A stretch of 64,000 nt of DNA from Streptomyces sp. NBC_01498 (GTDB taxonomy: Bacteria; Actinomycetota; Actinomycetes; Streptomycetales; Streptomycetaceae): assembly GCF_036327775.1 (NCBI RefSeq), contig NZ_CP109598.1, positions 4,154,001 to 4,218,000 of the forward strand, in the 5' to 3' direction. A model generated the notes under the pieces. The model did no database searches, was not told the DNA's origin, and saw only the letters and a program-made list of their open reading frames with translations. Each line of letters opens with the position of its first letter. The stretch's first letter is position 1. The position numbers and the translations under genes were made by a program. This document shows positions 1 to 7,881 of this stretch, piece by piece.

Positions 1-168
1 GCACGAGCAGTGCTCCCGGCCCCCCAGCACCTCCAGCCAGGTGCCGGGGAACACGTCCCAGTGCCGCTCCTCCGCGTACCGCACGGCGCTGTCCAGCAGC
101 GGTTCGCGGCGCTGCGTGGGAATCTGCGCGGCGTCGGTGACAGCCGTCACTCCGATGGTCTTGTCCAT
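1..168 (-). CDS. Primase/polymerase-like protein, N-terminal fragment
   Basis: Only the first 56 codons lie in the window; the gene runs off the left edge. The visible N-terminus contains YAEERHWDVFPGTWLE followed by HCSC at the edge. This is the usual opening of Streptomyces proteins annotated as bifunctional DNA primase/polymerase (archaeo-eukaryotic primase superfamily), so the family call rests on that signature alone and no catalytic residue is visible. The start is the ATG at 168; no strong ribosome binding site precedes it. It is divergent from the regulator at 546, with 377 nt between them. Confidence 0.7.
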   Translation of the reverse strand, partial: MDKTIGVTAVTDAAQIPTQRREPLLDSAVRYAEERHWDVFPGTWLEVLGGREHCSC

Positions 169-545
169 GCTGAACACAACTGCCGCCCGGACCTCGGGTT
201 ACGGGCGCACGGAGCGTGACGACGGCGCGTCCGGTTCGCGCGCCCCCTCAGCGCGCCGGAGCAGCGCTCCTGGCCCCGATTCCCTTGTCCCATCCGCACG
301 CGGGGCGCACTGGTGCATGGGCGGGGGCGCGTGTGAAGTTGCGGCGTGTCGGTGGGTAACCACAACCGGTGACCAGAAGTTGCCATCGGGGAGGCGTGAG
401 GCGAGTCACACACACCTCGCCGCCGAGTGGGCGGCGTTTCCTGAAAGTTACCGAAGATTGCTGATTTCGACCATCGTACGCATTCACGGCGTATTCGCCG
501 GGCAGTGATCGGTCCGTCGACCACTGCGGCCACAGGGGGCATCCA
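169..545. other. Divergent intergenic region, no gene seen
   Basis: This 377-nt region separates two divergent genes and must hold both promoters. The half nearest 546 is less GC-rich. An AGGGGG ribosome binding site lies at 534-539, six nt before the TTG start of the next gene. No convincing operator, RNA gene or small coding frame was seen. Confidence 0.4.
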
Positions 546-1928
546 TTGGCAGCCAGACCTCTCGTCGCCCGTCAGCCGAACGAACGGCTGCAGACGCTGA
601 TCCAGGAAGCCGGCTGTTCCAACGCCGGCCTCGCCCGCCGAGTCAACATGGTCGGGACCGAGCGCGGTCTCGATCTCCGTTACGACAAGACATCCGTGGC
701 CCGCTGGCTGCGCGGTCAGCAGCCGCGCGGCCGGGCCCCGGGGATCATCGCCGAGGCCCTCGGCCGCAAGCTGGGGCGCACGGTCACCATCGACGAACTG
801 GGGATGGCCAACGGCAAGAACCTCGCCTCGGGCATCGGCCTCCAGTTCGCGCCGACGGTCGTCGGCGCCATCGAGCAGGTCTGCGAGCTGTGGCGCAGCG
901 ACGTGGGCCGGCGCGACTTCCTGTCCGGGTCGGCCGTCGCGTCGTCCGCGCTCGTCGAGCCCAGCAGGGACTGGCTGATCACGGGCGCGGACGCGGCGGT
1001 GGCGCGCAACACCGGTGCCCGGGTGGGGGACGCGGACGTGGCGGCGGTCGCCGCGATGACGGACGCGCTGGTCGTTCTGGACCACCAGTTCGGCAGCGGC
1101 CATGTCCGCCCGGTCGTCGTGCACTATCTGAACAGCGTGGTGTCCGGGCTGCTTTCGGGGTCGTACCGGGAAGCGGTCGGCCGCCGGCTCTTCGCCGCCG
1201 TCGCCCGACTCACCGAACTGGCCGGGTACATGGCGGTGGACACCGGCCAGCCGGGGCTCGCCCAGCGGTACTACATCCAGGCGCTGCGGCTCGCCCAGGC
1301 GGCCGGGGACCGGGGATACGGCGGCTATGTGCTGGCCGCGTCGATGAGCCATCTCGCGGCCCAGCTGGGAAATCCGCGCGAGATCGCGCAGTTGGCGCGG
1401 GCGGCGCAGGAGGGTGCGCGCGGGCAGGTGCCCCCGAGGGCGGAGGCCATGTTCCTGGCCGCCGAGGCGCGCGGGCACGCGCTGATGGGCGACGCGGGCC
1501 AGTGTGACGCGGTCGCGGGCCGGGCCCTGAGCGCGCTGGAGCGCGCCGATCCGGAGAGCGACGAGGACCCGGTGTGGATCGCGCACTTCGACCACGCCTA
1601 TCTGGCCGACGAGTTGGCGCACTGCTACCGGGACCTGGGGCAGCCCGAGGCGGCGGCCCGCCACGCGTCCGACGCGCTGGCCGGACACCCGGAGACCCGG
1701 GCCAGACGCCGGGCGATCGGACTGATCCTGCTGGCCACGGCGCAGGTTCAGCAGCGCGAGGTGGAGGAGGCGTGCCGGACGGGCACGCGCGCCGCCGAGT
1801 TGCTGGCCACGCTGCGCTCCAGCCGGGGGGCGGAGTATCTGGACGATCTCCAGCAGCGGCTGGAGCCGTACGGCACGGAGTCCGCGGTCCGGGAGTTCAA
1901 CGCCCGGCTGGAGATCCAGGCGGCGTGA
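546..1928 (+). CDS. NsdA-like regulator: N-terminal DNA-binding region plus TPR-like repeats
   Basis: This 460-residue protein has an N-terminal helix-turn-helix-like region (about residues 12-75, with LARRVN and TSVARWLRGQQPRG). A long alpha-helical, Ala/Leu-rich tetratricopeptide-like body follows (about 150-450). This architecture is shared by Streptomyces developmental and antibiotic repressors of the NsdA/NsdB type, but I do not recognise it as a named orthologue. RRDFL at residues 122-126 mimics a twin-arginine motif but sits mid-protein, as is usual in this family. The start is a TTG at 546 with AGGGGG six nt upstream; the next in-frame ATG would remove the DNA-binding helix. It probably acts in the cytoplasm as a transcriptional regulator. 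Confidence 0.75.
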   Translation: MAARPLVARQPNERLQTLIQEAGCSNAGLARRVNMVGTERGLDLRYDKTSVARWLRGQQPRGRAPGIIAEALGRKLGRTVTIDELGMANGKNLASGIGLQFAPTVVGAIEQVCELWRSDVGRRDFLSGSAVASSALVEPSRDWLITGADAAVARNTGARVGDADVAAVAAMTDALVVLDHQFGSGHVRPVVVHYLNSVVSGLLSGSYREAVGRRLFAAVARLTELAGYMAVDTGQPGLAQRYYIQALRLAQAAGDRGYGGYVLAASMSHLAAQLGNPREIAQLARAAQEGARGQVPPRAEAMFLAAEARGHALMGDAGQCDAVAGRALSALERADPESDEDPVWIAHFDHAYLADELAHCYRDLGQPEAAARHASDALAGHPETRARRRAIGLILLATAQVQQREVEEACRTGTRAAELLATLRSSRGAEYLDDLQQRLEPYGTESAVREFNARLEIQAA

Positions 1929-2338
1929 CACGGATTGGCCACAACTTCCGCCGGGAGCGCGGCGGTCCGGCGGTCGTGGGGTCCTCGTGCGGGGGTCGTA
2001 CGGCCGCCGGCGGCGGAGGCCGTAGGGCCACCGGGCGACGGGGGAGCGGGTGTACGGCGGGGCCGGCGGGACGCGGGTGACCGGGCAGCGACCGGTCCTG
2101 AGCGGGCCATGACCGGGTCCCGGCCGGGTCGTGGCGGGCTCGTGGCCGGGTGTCCGCCGGGTCGTGGCCGGGGAGGACGGGGCCAGGTGACGGCTTGGTG
2201 CGGCCGGTCCGGGGGGACGGCCGCGCCGGGGGGTGTCTTGAACAGGCGGGTCCTGACCGGTTCCGGGCGCGTAGCAGGCCCCCCGATTCACCCGGTAGCG
2301 TGAACTGACGGTTCCGTAGGTCCACGCTAGGAGTCCCG
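1929..2338. other. Repetitive GC-rich intergenic region
   Basis: These 410 nt hold no coding frame I can support. Much of it is degenerate repetition of a GGTCGTGGCCGGG-like phrase (about 2100-2180). The last 50 nt contain TAGCGT (around 2295), a plausible -10 hexamer, and AGGAG at 2329-2333, the ribosome binding site of the next gene. Confidence 0.4.
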
Positions 2339-3949
2339 GTGACGCAAAGCGGACATAGGGACGAGCCGCAGTCGCCTGCCGCTCGGCCCGCGCACGAAGG
2401 CATCGTGCTGCCCGCCGACGGCGGTCCCCCCGTGATGCCCGGTGCCCAGGCACCGGTCCCGGGCGAACAGTCCGGCCCGGCGGGCGGGCAGCCGTGGGGG
2501 CAGCCCTGGGGCCCGGGGGCGCCCGAGCCGGGGCCCGAGGCTCAGCCACCGCAGTATCAGCAGGGGCAGGGGCAGGGGCAGTACGGCGGCGGGAGCGGGA
2601 GTGTCGGCGGGGGTTACGGCTACCCGCAGCAGGCCCAGCAGCCGCACCCGTACCAGGACCCTCAGCAGCAGCCGTACCAGCAGGCGCCTCCGCAGCAGTC
2701 CTACGGGGCGCACCAGGGCGGTTCGTACGGCGCGGGCGCGCAGCCGTTGCCGGCCGAGGCACCGCCGTCGGGCGGCAGCGCGGACGCGACGCAGTTCCTG
2801 CCGCCGGTGCCCGCCGCCGGGGCCGCCGACGCCACGCAGTACATACCGCCGGTGCCGCAGTACCAGCAGGGCCACCACGCCGGCGGCCTGCCGCCCGAGC
2901 AGTCCGCCGAACCGCCCATGTACCCCGGCACCGCACACCAGCCCCCGTATCAGCAGGGCACCTCCGACGCGGACGCCACCCAGTTCATCGCGCCCGTCCC
3001 GGCGGCGGGCCCGCACGACATCCCGCCTCCCGGCGGGGCGTACGGCGGCATGCCCGGCGGCCCCGGCGCGGCCAACGCGTCGGGAGAACGTCAGCCGCCC
3101 GCCGAGTTCGACAACCTCTTCCGTACGGAAGGCCAGGGCGGGGCCCAACTGCCCGGCGAGACGCAGCAGTTGCCGCAGATCGACCCGGGCGCGGCCCCCG
3201 GCGGTCCGGTCCGGGGCCGGGGCCGCGGCAGCGCCCAGGGCGGCGGACAGCCCCCGTACACGCGTGCGCGCGGGGCGCAGGAGCCGTCGGGGCCGGGCGG
3301 CGGGCGGGCCGCCGGGCGCCGCAAGTCCTCACCGCTTCCGCTGATCGCGGCGGTCGTGGTCGGCTGCGCGGTCCTCGGCCTCGGGGCGGGCTGGCTGATG
3401 AGCGGCGACGACTCCGAGAAGGAGAACACCAACCAGACCGTGTCGTCGGACGCGTCCCCGTCCGCCCCCGGCGACGACGGGGCGGCGGACGACCCGGCGA
3501 AGCCGCAGGCCGAGGAGCTCGACAAGCTGCTCGCCGAGAGCAACGACAGCCGTGCGGCGGTGATCAGCGCGGTCGAGTCGATCAAGACCTGCCAGAACCT
3601 CGACAAGGCCGTCAGCGATCTCCAGGGCGCGGCCCAGCAACGGCGCGACCTGGTCACCCGGCTCGAAGGGCTGACCATCGACCAGCTGCCCCGCCACGGT
3701 CAGCTGTCGTCCTCGCTGACCACGGCCTGGCAGGCGTCCGCGTCGGCGGACGACCACTACGCGACGTGGGCGGCTGAGGCGAAGTCGAAGAAGGGCTGCC
3801 GGGGCGGCAAGGCCCGTACGACGCAGTCCGCCGCCGAGGGCAACCGCGCGAGCGGCGAGGCGACGGCGGCCAAGCAGAAGGCCTCGGGCCTCTGGAACGG
3901 CATCGCCACCAAGTACGGCCTGACGGAACGCGCTCCGACGGAGCTGTGA
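2339..3949 (+). CDS. Pro/Gln/Gly-rich single-pass membrane protein
   Basis: This is a 536-residue protein of unknown function. The first 320 or so residues are cytoplasmic low complexity (runs of QGQGQ, PYQQ, PPQQ). They include three copies of a DATQF/Y-x-x-PVP motif, the third as DATQFIAPVP, spaced tens of residues apart. A basic stretch precedes one transmembrane helix at about residues 332-352 (IAAVVVGCAVLGLGAGWL). A charged extracytoplasmic domain of roughly 180 residues follows, with two cysteines that could pair. GTG at 2339 was chosen because AGGAG lies five nt upstream. The Pro-rich tail plus single helix resembles Streptomyces envelope-associated proteins, but no catalytic motif is visible and I assign no role. 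Confidence 0.75.
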   Translation: MTQSGHRDEPQSPAARPAHEGIVLPADGGPPVMPGAQAPVPGEQSGPAGGQPWGQPWGPGAPEPGPEAQPPQYQQGQGQGQYGGGSGSVGGGYGYPQQAQQPHPYQDPQQQPYQQAPPQQSYGAHQGGSYGAGAQPLPAEAPPSGGSADATQFLPPVPAAGAADATQYIPPVPQYQQGHHAGGLPPEQSAEPPMYPGTAHQPPYQQGTSDADATQFIAPVPAAGPHDIPPPGGAYGGMPGGPGAANASGERQPPAEFDNLFRTEGQGGAQLPGETQQLPQIDPGAAPGGPVRGRGRGSAQGGGQPPYTRARGAQEPSGPGGGRAAGRRKSSPLPLIAAVVVGCAVLGLGAGWLMSGDDSEKENTNQTVSSDASPSAPGDDGAADDPAKPQAEELDKLLAESNDSRAAVISAVESIKTCQNLDKAVSDLQGAAQQRRDLVTRLEGLTIDQLPRHGQLSSSLTTAWQASASADDHYATWAAEAKSKKGCRGGKARTTQSAAEGNRASGEATAAKQKASGLWNGIATKYGLTERAPTEL

Positions 3950-4742
3950 GCGGGGGCGGCCGGGGGCGGCCACCGGATCGGAGGCGGTCGCCCGCCCGCC
4001 CTCCGGCGCGGCACGGCTCCGGCCCGGTGCGCCGGACGGCCCGGCGTGGCCCGGCCGTGGAGACAGCCGGCGCGGGGCGCGGGTGCGGTGCCGGGGCGGG
4101 AGGCGCTGGGCGGGGCGCGTGCTTTCCCCCGGGGCCCTGCGTGGCGATGGCCGCCCGCCGGGCCGAGGGCTGTCGCGACGGGGCGCGGGCGGGGCCAGAC
4201 ACTCCATCAGGACCACGGTAGGTGCCGGACAGCCGGTCGGGGCGGGCGCCATGCAGGGGTTGCCCGTAGGGCGCCACGTGAGCGCTGGGCCGGCCCTGGG
4301 TCAGAGCCGCGTGACGCCCGGTCGACCTGATCTTCCCCAGGAGTCCCGCGCCCCGTCCGCGACGGGGCAGGACCGGGGCCGACGGTGCTGCCGGTGCCAC
4401 CGCCCCCGTCGCCCCCGTCGGCCCCGTGGGTGCCGTTGGCGCGGTCGATTCGGGCGCGGCGCCCGTCCCACACCGGGCACGCGCGCTGATGCCCGTTTCT
4501 TCGTGCGGCTCGAGCTGACCGGCCACGGGCCGTAGTCCCTCGGGATGTGAGCGCCGGACGGGCCTTTGCCGGGGCATGCGCGATGCCCTTTTGGCGCGCT
4601 CTCCCGAGGAGCCCCGTGGCTGCTCGTGCGACAGTTGCCCACCGAGCCGGAGGCTGTCGCGACGGGGCAGGGCCAGCCCCGGCTCCGGGCGTGTGCGACG
4701 CCCCCCTCCGCCCCCGTGTCGCCGGCTCGGCGTCCGTACCCC
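3950..4742. other. Long gene-free region with a 17-nt direct repeat
   Basis: Nearly 800 nt lie between two convergent genes. All frames are full of Arg/Pro/Gly codons and none looks like a protein. The sequence GGCTGTCGCGACGGGGC occurs at 4168-4184 and again at 4652-4668, each followed within a few nt by GGGCCAG. The centre (about 4380-4450) is a degenerate CCGTCGCCCCCG run. No clear terminator with a T tract was found. Confidence 0.45.
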
Positions 4743-6053
4743 CTACGCGCCGCGCCCCGCGTCGCTCAGCGTGCCCCGGACGTCCACGAAACCGTCCTTC
4801 AGGGCCACCAGCAGGCCGTCGCGGACCACCTGGAAGGTGACCTCGCTGTTGACGATGCGCGGGTAGCCGGGGGAGCCGAGCATGTCCTCGTACCGCCAGC
4901 GCAGTGTGGGTGTCAGGCCGCCGGTCTCGACCTTCGCGCCCTTGTCCAGCGCGTGCGACAGCGCGCCCGAGGTGACCGTGTCCTTGGCGATCGACTCGAT
5001 GAGGGATCTGAGGGCCGTGTACGCGATCCACGTCGTCTGCACGCCGGGGTCCGCCGGATCGATGGCGGTGTCGCCGAACGCGTGCTTCCGGATCACCTCC
5101 CGCATCGGCCCCCACGCCGGGTCCTGCGCCTGCGGGTACCAGCCCGTGACGTACGCGCCCTCGAAGGGCCCCTTCGCCCCGCCCGTCCGGTCCACCAGGG
5201 GCTGGCCGATGCTGCCGAGCACCGAGGAGATGCGGACGTGGTCGCCGCTGCCGTCGTCGGGCAGCCGGCGGTAGGAGTCGAAGAACGTCTCCGTACGGTC
5301 GCCGAGCACCGCCGTCACGCAGCCGTCGCCCGCGTCGGACGCGTGGTCGCGGGCCTTGCGGGCCGGTTCGGTGTAGTCGGTGGCGTCCTCGGCGGCGCGT
5401 ATGTCCGTCGCCCTGCCGTTGTCGCTCTTGTCCTTGCCCTTGCCGAGGCCGGAGTTGAGCAGCTCCGGCATCGCGTCGCCGGTGATGGTGTCGGGCCGCA
5501 CGATGGAGACCCGGCCGCACTCCCCGCCCAGCTGCATGCCGTTCCCGGCCAGCAGTGACGCCTGGCCGCCGTTGACCGGGTAGGAGACGTAGCTGGAGAA
5601 CTCGCGCTCGGCTATGCCGTAGCCGCCGAGATACGGGATGCCGGCCGCCTCCAGCGGCGCGATGAAGGCGTTGCCGTGCTGGCTGTACGAGCCCACGACG
5701 GCTGTGACGTCCCGGTCGGCGGCCAGCCGAGCGCAGTCGGCCGCGCCCGCGGACGTGTTGCGCTCGTTGCAGGTCAGCACGCGCAACTCGTGACCGTCGA
5801 TGCCGCCGGACGCGTTGACCCACCGCGCGTACGCCTTCGCCATCGCGGGCATGCCCGCCATGTTCGTCGCGGAGGTGCCCTGGGGCGCCCAGGTCATGAC
5901 GGTCACGGGCTCCCTGGAGCCCCCCGAGTCCCCAGGGAGACCGCCGCAGCCGGTGACCACCCACGTACCGGCCGCCACCGCGCACAGGGCGCGGAAGGCC
6001 GAACTCCGACGGAGGGGACGAGGAGTGGAGGAGCGCTGCCGCCTACCAGTCAT
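4743..6053 (-). CDS. Branched-chain amino acid-type ABC transporter substrate-binding lipoprotein
   Basis: This 436-residue protein begins with a basic stretch, a hydrophobic segment and a lipobox V-T-G-C with Cys36, so it is a lipid-anchored extracellular protein. The mature part reads as a periplasmic-binding-protein fold of the Leu/Ile/Val type (Peripla_BP_6). It shows a first-strand start (VTVMTWAPQGTSATNM), a GGIDGHELRVLTCNE segment, VVGSYSQHG and YLGGYGI, all typical of that family. No permease or ATPase gene is adjacent, so it is either an orphan binding protein or a ligand sensor; its ligand is unknown. The ATG at 6053 is the only good start. It is divergent from the SCO4402-family gene at 6177. 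Confidence 0.85.
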   Translation of the reverse strand: MTGRRQRSSTPRPLRRSSAFRALCAVAAGTWVVTGCGGLPGDSGGSREPVTVMTWAPQGTSATNMAGMPAMAKAYARWVNASGGIDGHELRVLTCNERNTSAGAADCARLAADRDVTAVVGSYSQHGNAFIAPLEAAGIPYLGGYGIAEREFSSYVSYPVNGGQASLLAGNGMQLGGECGRVSIVRPDTITGDAMPELLNSGLGKGKDKSDNGRATDIRAAEDATDYTEPARKARDHASDAGDGCVTAVLGDRTETFFDSYRRLPDDGSGDHVRISSVLGSIGQPLVDRTGGAKGPFEGAYVTGWYPQAQDPAWGPMREVIRKHAFGDTAIDPADPGVQTTWIAYTALRSLIESIAKDTVTSGALSHALDKGAKVETGGLTPTLRWRYEDMLGSPGYPRIVNSEVTFQVVRDGLLVALKDGFVDVRGTLSDAGRGA

Positions 6054-6162
6054 GTGCCCACACACTTCCGGTCGGCAGGTAACTGCCAGGTGGAGGTTGT
6101 TCAACCGGACATGACCGGAAGGTGAATTACGGGGGCCCCTCCGGCCGCCCGCGATCGGACCG

Positions 6163-6168
6163 TACGAT
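6163..6168 (+). promoter_or_regulatory. Candidate -10 element of a leaderless transcript
   Basis: TACGAT lies eight nt before the GTG at 6177. The next gene has no ribosome binding site in front of that GTG, which fits a leaderless mRNA. No clear -35 element was found, so this remains a candidate. Confidence 0.4.
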
Positions 6169-6176
6169 CGACTGCT

Positions 6177-6674
6177 GTGCAGCAAGGTTCGGAGAACTCT
6201 TCCCGTCGCGGCCGTCGCTCCCCCACCATGGGCGGCATGCCGCTCAATGACATTCCCTGGTGGCGCTGGCGCAGCAACGTGCGCTCGGCGCTGCACATGC
6301 TGTCCGACCCCGTCTTCCACCAGGAGTACTGGCTGGCCGGGAGAGAGGGGTACGGCGACGTCACCGACGCCGTGTACCGCCTGGTCGAGGACACCTGGCT
6401 GGACAACTGGTCGGCCGAGAAGTACGTCGGGACGATCTTCCGTGACTCGGGTGAGGCCGCGCTGGTCGACGTCGCCGTGCTGCGGGTGCTGCGGATCATG
6501 CACCAGGTGGGGCCGGACGCGCCGATCGCGGTGTATCTGGAGCATCACGGCTGGCCGGAGGCGGTACGGGCGGCACGCGAGGCGCATGTACGGCTGGCCG
6601 TCAACGACGGCGAGGACCCGGACGCGCTGCCGCGCTCGCTGGACGTACTGCGGATCATGACGCGTTCCGCCTGA
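6177..6674 (+). CDS. SCO4402-family protein, unknown function
   Basis: This 165-residue protein carries the conserved actinobacterial core MPLNDIPWWRWRSNVRSALH, LVEDTWLDNWSAEKYVGTIF and VLRIMHQVGPDAP, which I recognise as the SCO4402 family. It looks all-alpha and cytoplasmic, with no signal peptide or membrane segment. The family has no known activity. The GTG at 6177 follows a -10-like TACGAT and would be leaderless; a shorter start at the ATG near 6229 (MGGMPLND) is also possible. It lies upstream of purU on the same strand, separated by a repetitive 237-nt gap. Confidence 0.75.
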   Translation: MQQGSENSSRRGRRSPTMGGMPLNDIPWWRWRSNVRSALHMLSDPVFHQEYWLAGREGYGDVTDAVYRLVEDTWLDNWSAEKYVGTIFRDSGEAALVDVAVLRVLRIMHQVGPDAPIAVYLEHHGWPEAVRAAREAHVRLAVNDGEDPDALPRSLDVLRIMTRSA

Positions 6675-6890
6675 TCCGGTCTGTCGGATCCGGTCTGCCG
6701 GGTTGGACTGGTCGGATCGGACCGGTCGGATCCCGTCCATCTGTCCGGGGCGGTCCGCCTGGTCTGTCCGGTCCGCCCGGTCCGTCTGATCCCGTCCGTC
6801 CGGGCCGGTCCGGACGGTCCGAGCTGGTCCGTCCGATCCTGTCCGTCCCGACCGGTCCGCCTGGCGGTCACGTCCGTCCCGGACGGGCCC
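6675..6890. repeat. Degenerate CGGTCCG/CGGATC short-repeat tract
   Basis: The 216 nt after the SCO4402-family stop are built almost entirely from variants of a 6-10 nt phrase (GGTCYG, CGGATC, CCGTCCG). Many small inverted pairs such as CGGATC...GATCCG occur. It holds no coding frame and could fold into numerous alternative hairpins. It ends just before purU. Confidence 0.6.
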
Positions 6891-6911
6891 CGTGTGAAAT
6901 CCTCTGGCGTC

Positions 6912-7808
6912 ATGAGCGCCCCGCAGCAGCCCGCCGCCCCGGCCGACCGGCCCGCCCTGTCCGACCAGTACGTCCTGACGCTGTCCTGTCCGGACAAAAA
7001 GGGCATCGTGCACGCCGTGTCCAGTTTCCTCTTCATGACCGGGTGCAACATCGAGGACAGCCAGCAGTTCGGCGACCGCGACACCGGCCTCTTCTTCATG
7101 CGGGTCCACTTCTCGGCCGAGGAGCCCGCGACCGCGGAGAAACTGCGCGCGAGTTTCGCCGCCGTCGGGGACTCCTTCCGGATGGACTGGCAGCTCCACC
7201 AGGCCGGGGAGCGGATGCGGGTCGTCCTGATGGTCAGCCGGTTCGGCCACTGCCTGAACGACCTGCTCTTCCGGTCCCGTACCGGCGCGCTCCCGGTGGA
7301 CATCGCCGCCGTCGTCTCCAACCACACCGACTTCGCCGAGCTGGTCGCCTCGTACGACATCCCCTTCCACCACATCCCCGTCACCCGGGACACCAGGGTG
7401 GCGGCGGAGGCGGAACTGCTGGAGCTGGTACGCGCCCAGGACGTCGAACTCGTCGTGCTCGCCCGCTACATGCAGGTCATCTCCGACGATCTGTGCAAGC
7501 AGCTGAACGGGCGGATCATCAACATCCACCATTCCTTCCTGCCGAGCTTCAAGGGCGCGAAGCCCTACCACCAGGCGCACGCCCGGGGCGTGAAACTGAT
7601 CGGCGCGACCGCCCACTACGTGACGGCCGAACTGGACGAGGGCCCGATCATCGAGCAGGAGGTCGAGCGGGTCGGCCACGAGGTCAGCCCGGCGCAACTG
7701 GTCGCGATCGGGCGGGACGTGGAGTGCCAGGCGCTGGCGCGCGCGGTGCGGTGGCACGCCGAGCACCGGATCCTGCTGAACGGTCACCGCACGGTGGTCT
7801 TCGGCTGA
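6912..7808 (+). CDS. purU: Formyltetrahydrofolate deformylase
   Basis: The 298-residue product has the normal PurU length and two-domain order. An N-terminal ACT regulatory domain (about 20-98, LTLSCPDKKGIVHAVSSFL) is followed by a formyltransferase-fold catalytic domain. Conserved INIHHSFLPSF (about 202-212), the GATAHYVT segment and LDEGPII (Asp about 242) supply the catalytic Asn/His/Asp set of 10-formyl-THF hydrolases. It releases formate from 10-formyl-tetrahydrofolate and so balances the one-carbon pool for purine synthesis. The ATG at 6912 was chosen as the conventional N-terminus; an in-frame GTG lies at 6894 and neither has a strong ribosome binding site. Confidence 0.93.
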   Translation: MSAPQQPAAPADRPALSDQYVLTLSCPDKKGIVHAVSSFLFMTGCNIEDSQQFGDRDTGLFFMRVHFSAEEPATAEKLRASFAAVGDSFRMDWQLHQAGERMRVVLMVSRFGHCLNDLLFRSRTGALPVDIAAVVSNHTDFAELVASYDIPFHHIPVTRDTRVAAEAELLELVRAQDVELVVLARYMQVISDDLCKQLNGRIINIHHSFLPSFKGAKPYHQAHARGVKLIGATAHYVTAELDEGPIIEQEVERVGHEVSPAQLVAIGRDVECQALARAVRWHAEHRILLNGHRTVVFG

Positions 7809-7832
7809 GGGGCGAGGGCCCAACGCTGTTTT

Positions 7833-7858
7833 GGGGGTCGGGGGTTGGGGGTCGGGGG
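7833..7858 (+). other. Perfect four-tract G-quadruplex motif
   Basis: Four runs of five G (7833-7837, 7840-7844, 7847-7851, 7854-7858) are separated by TC, TT and TC. This is an ideal intramolecular G-quadruplex motif on the plus strand. It sits in the 73-nt gap between the convergent purU and anti-sigma genes, where it could act in transcript termination or RNA stability. Confidence 0.75.
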
Positions 7859-7881
7859 AGACCGTCGAACGGGACGGGCGT

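Noticed and set aside
909..924. RRDFL in the TPR regulator read as a Tat signal
   Set aside because: It lies at residues 122-126 of a cytoplasmic-type regulator with a DNA-binding region in front, so it cannot be an N-terminal export signal.
147..2936. A 929-codon minus-strand frame over the TPR regulator and the Pro/Gln-rich gene
   Set aside because: It has Arg/Pro-dominated composition and no recognisable motif, and it conflicts with two plus-strand genes that have good ribosome binding sites and family matches.
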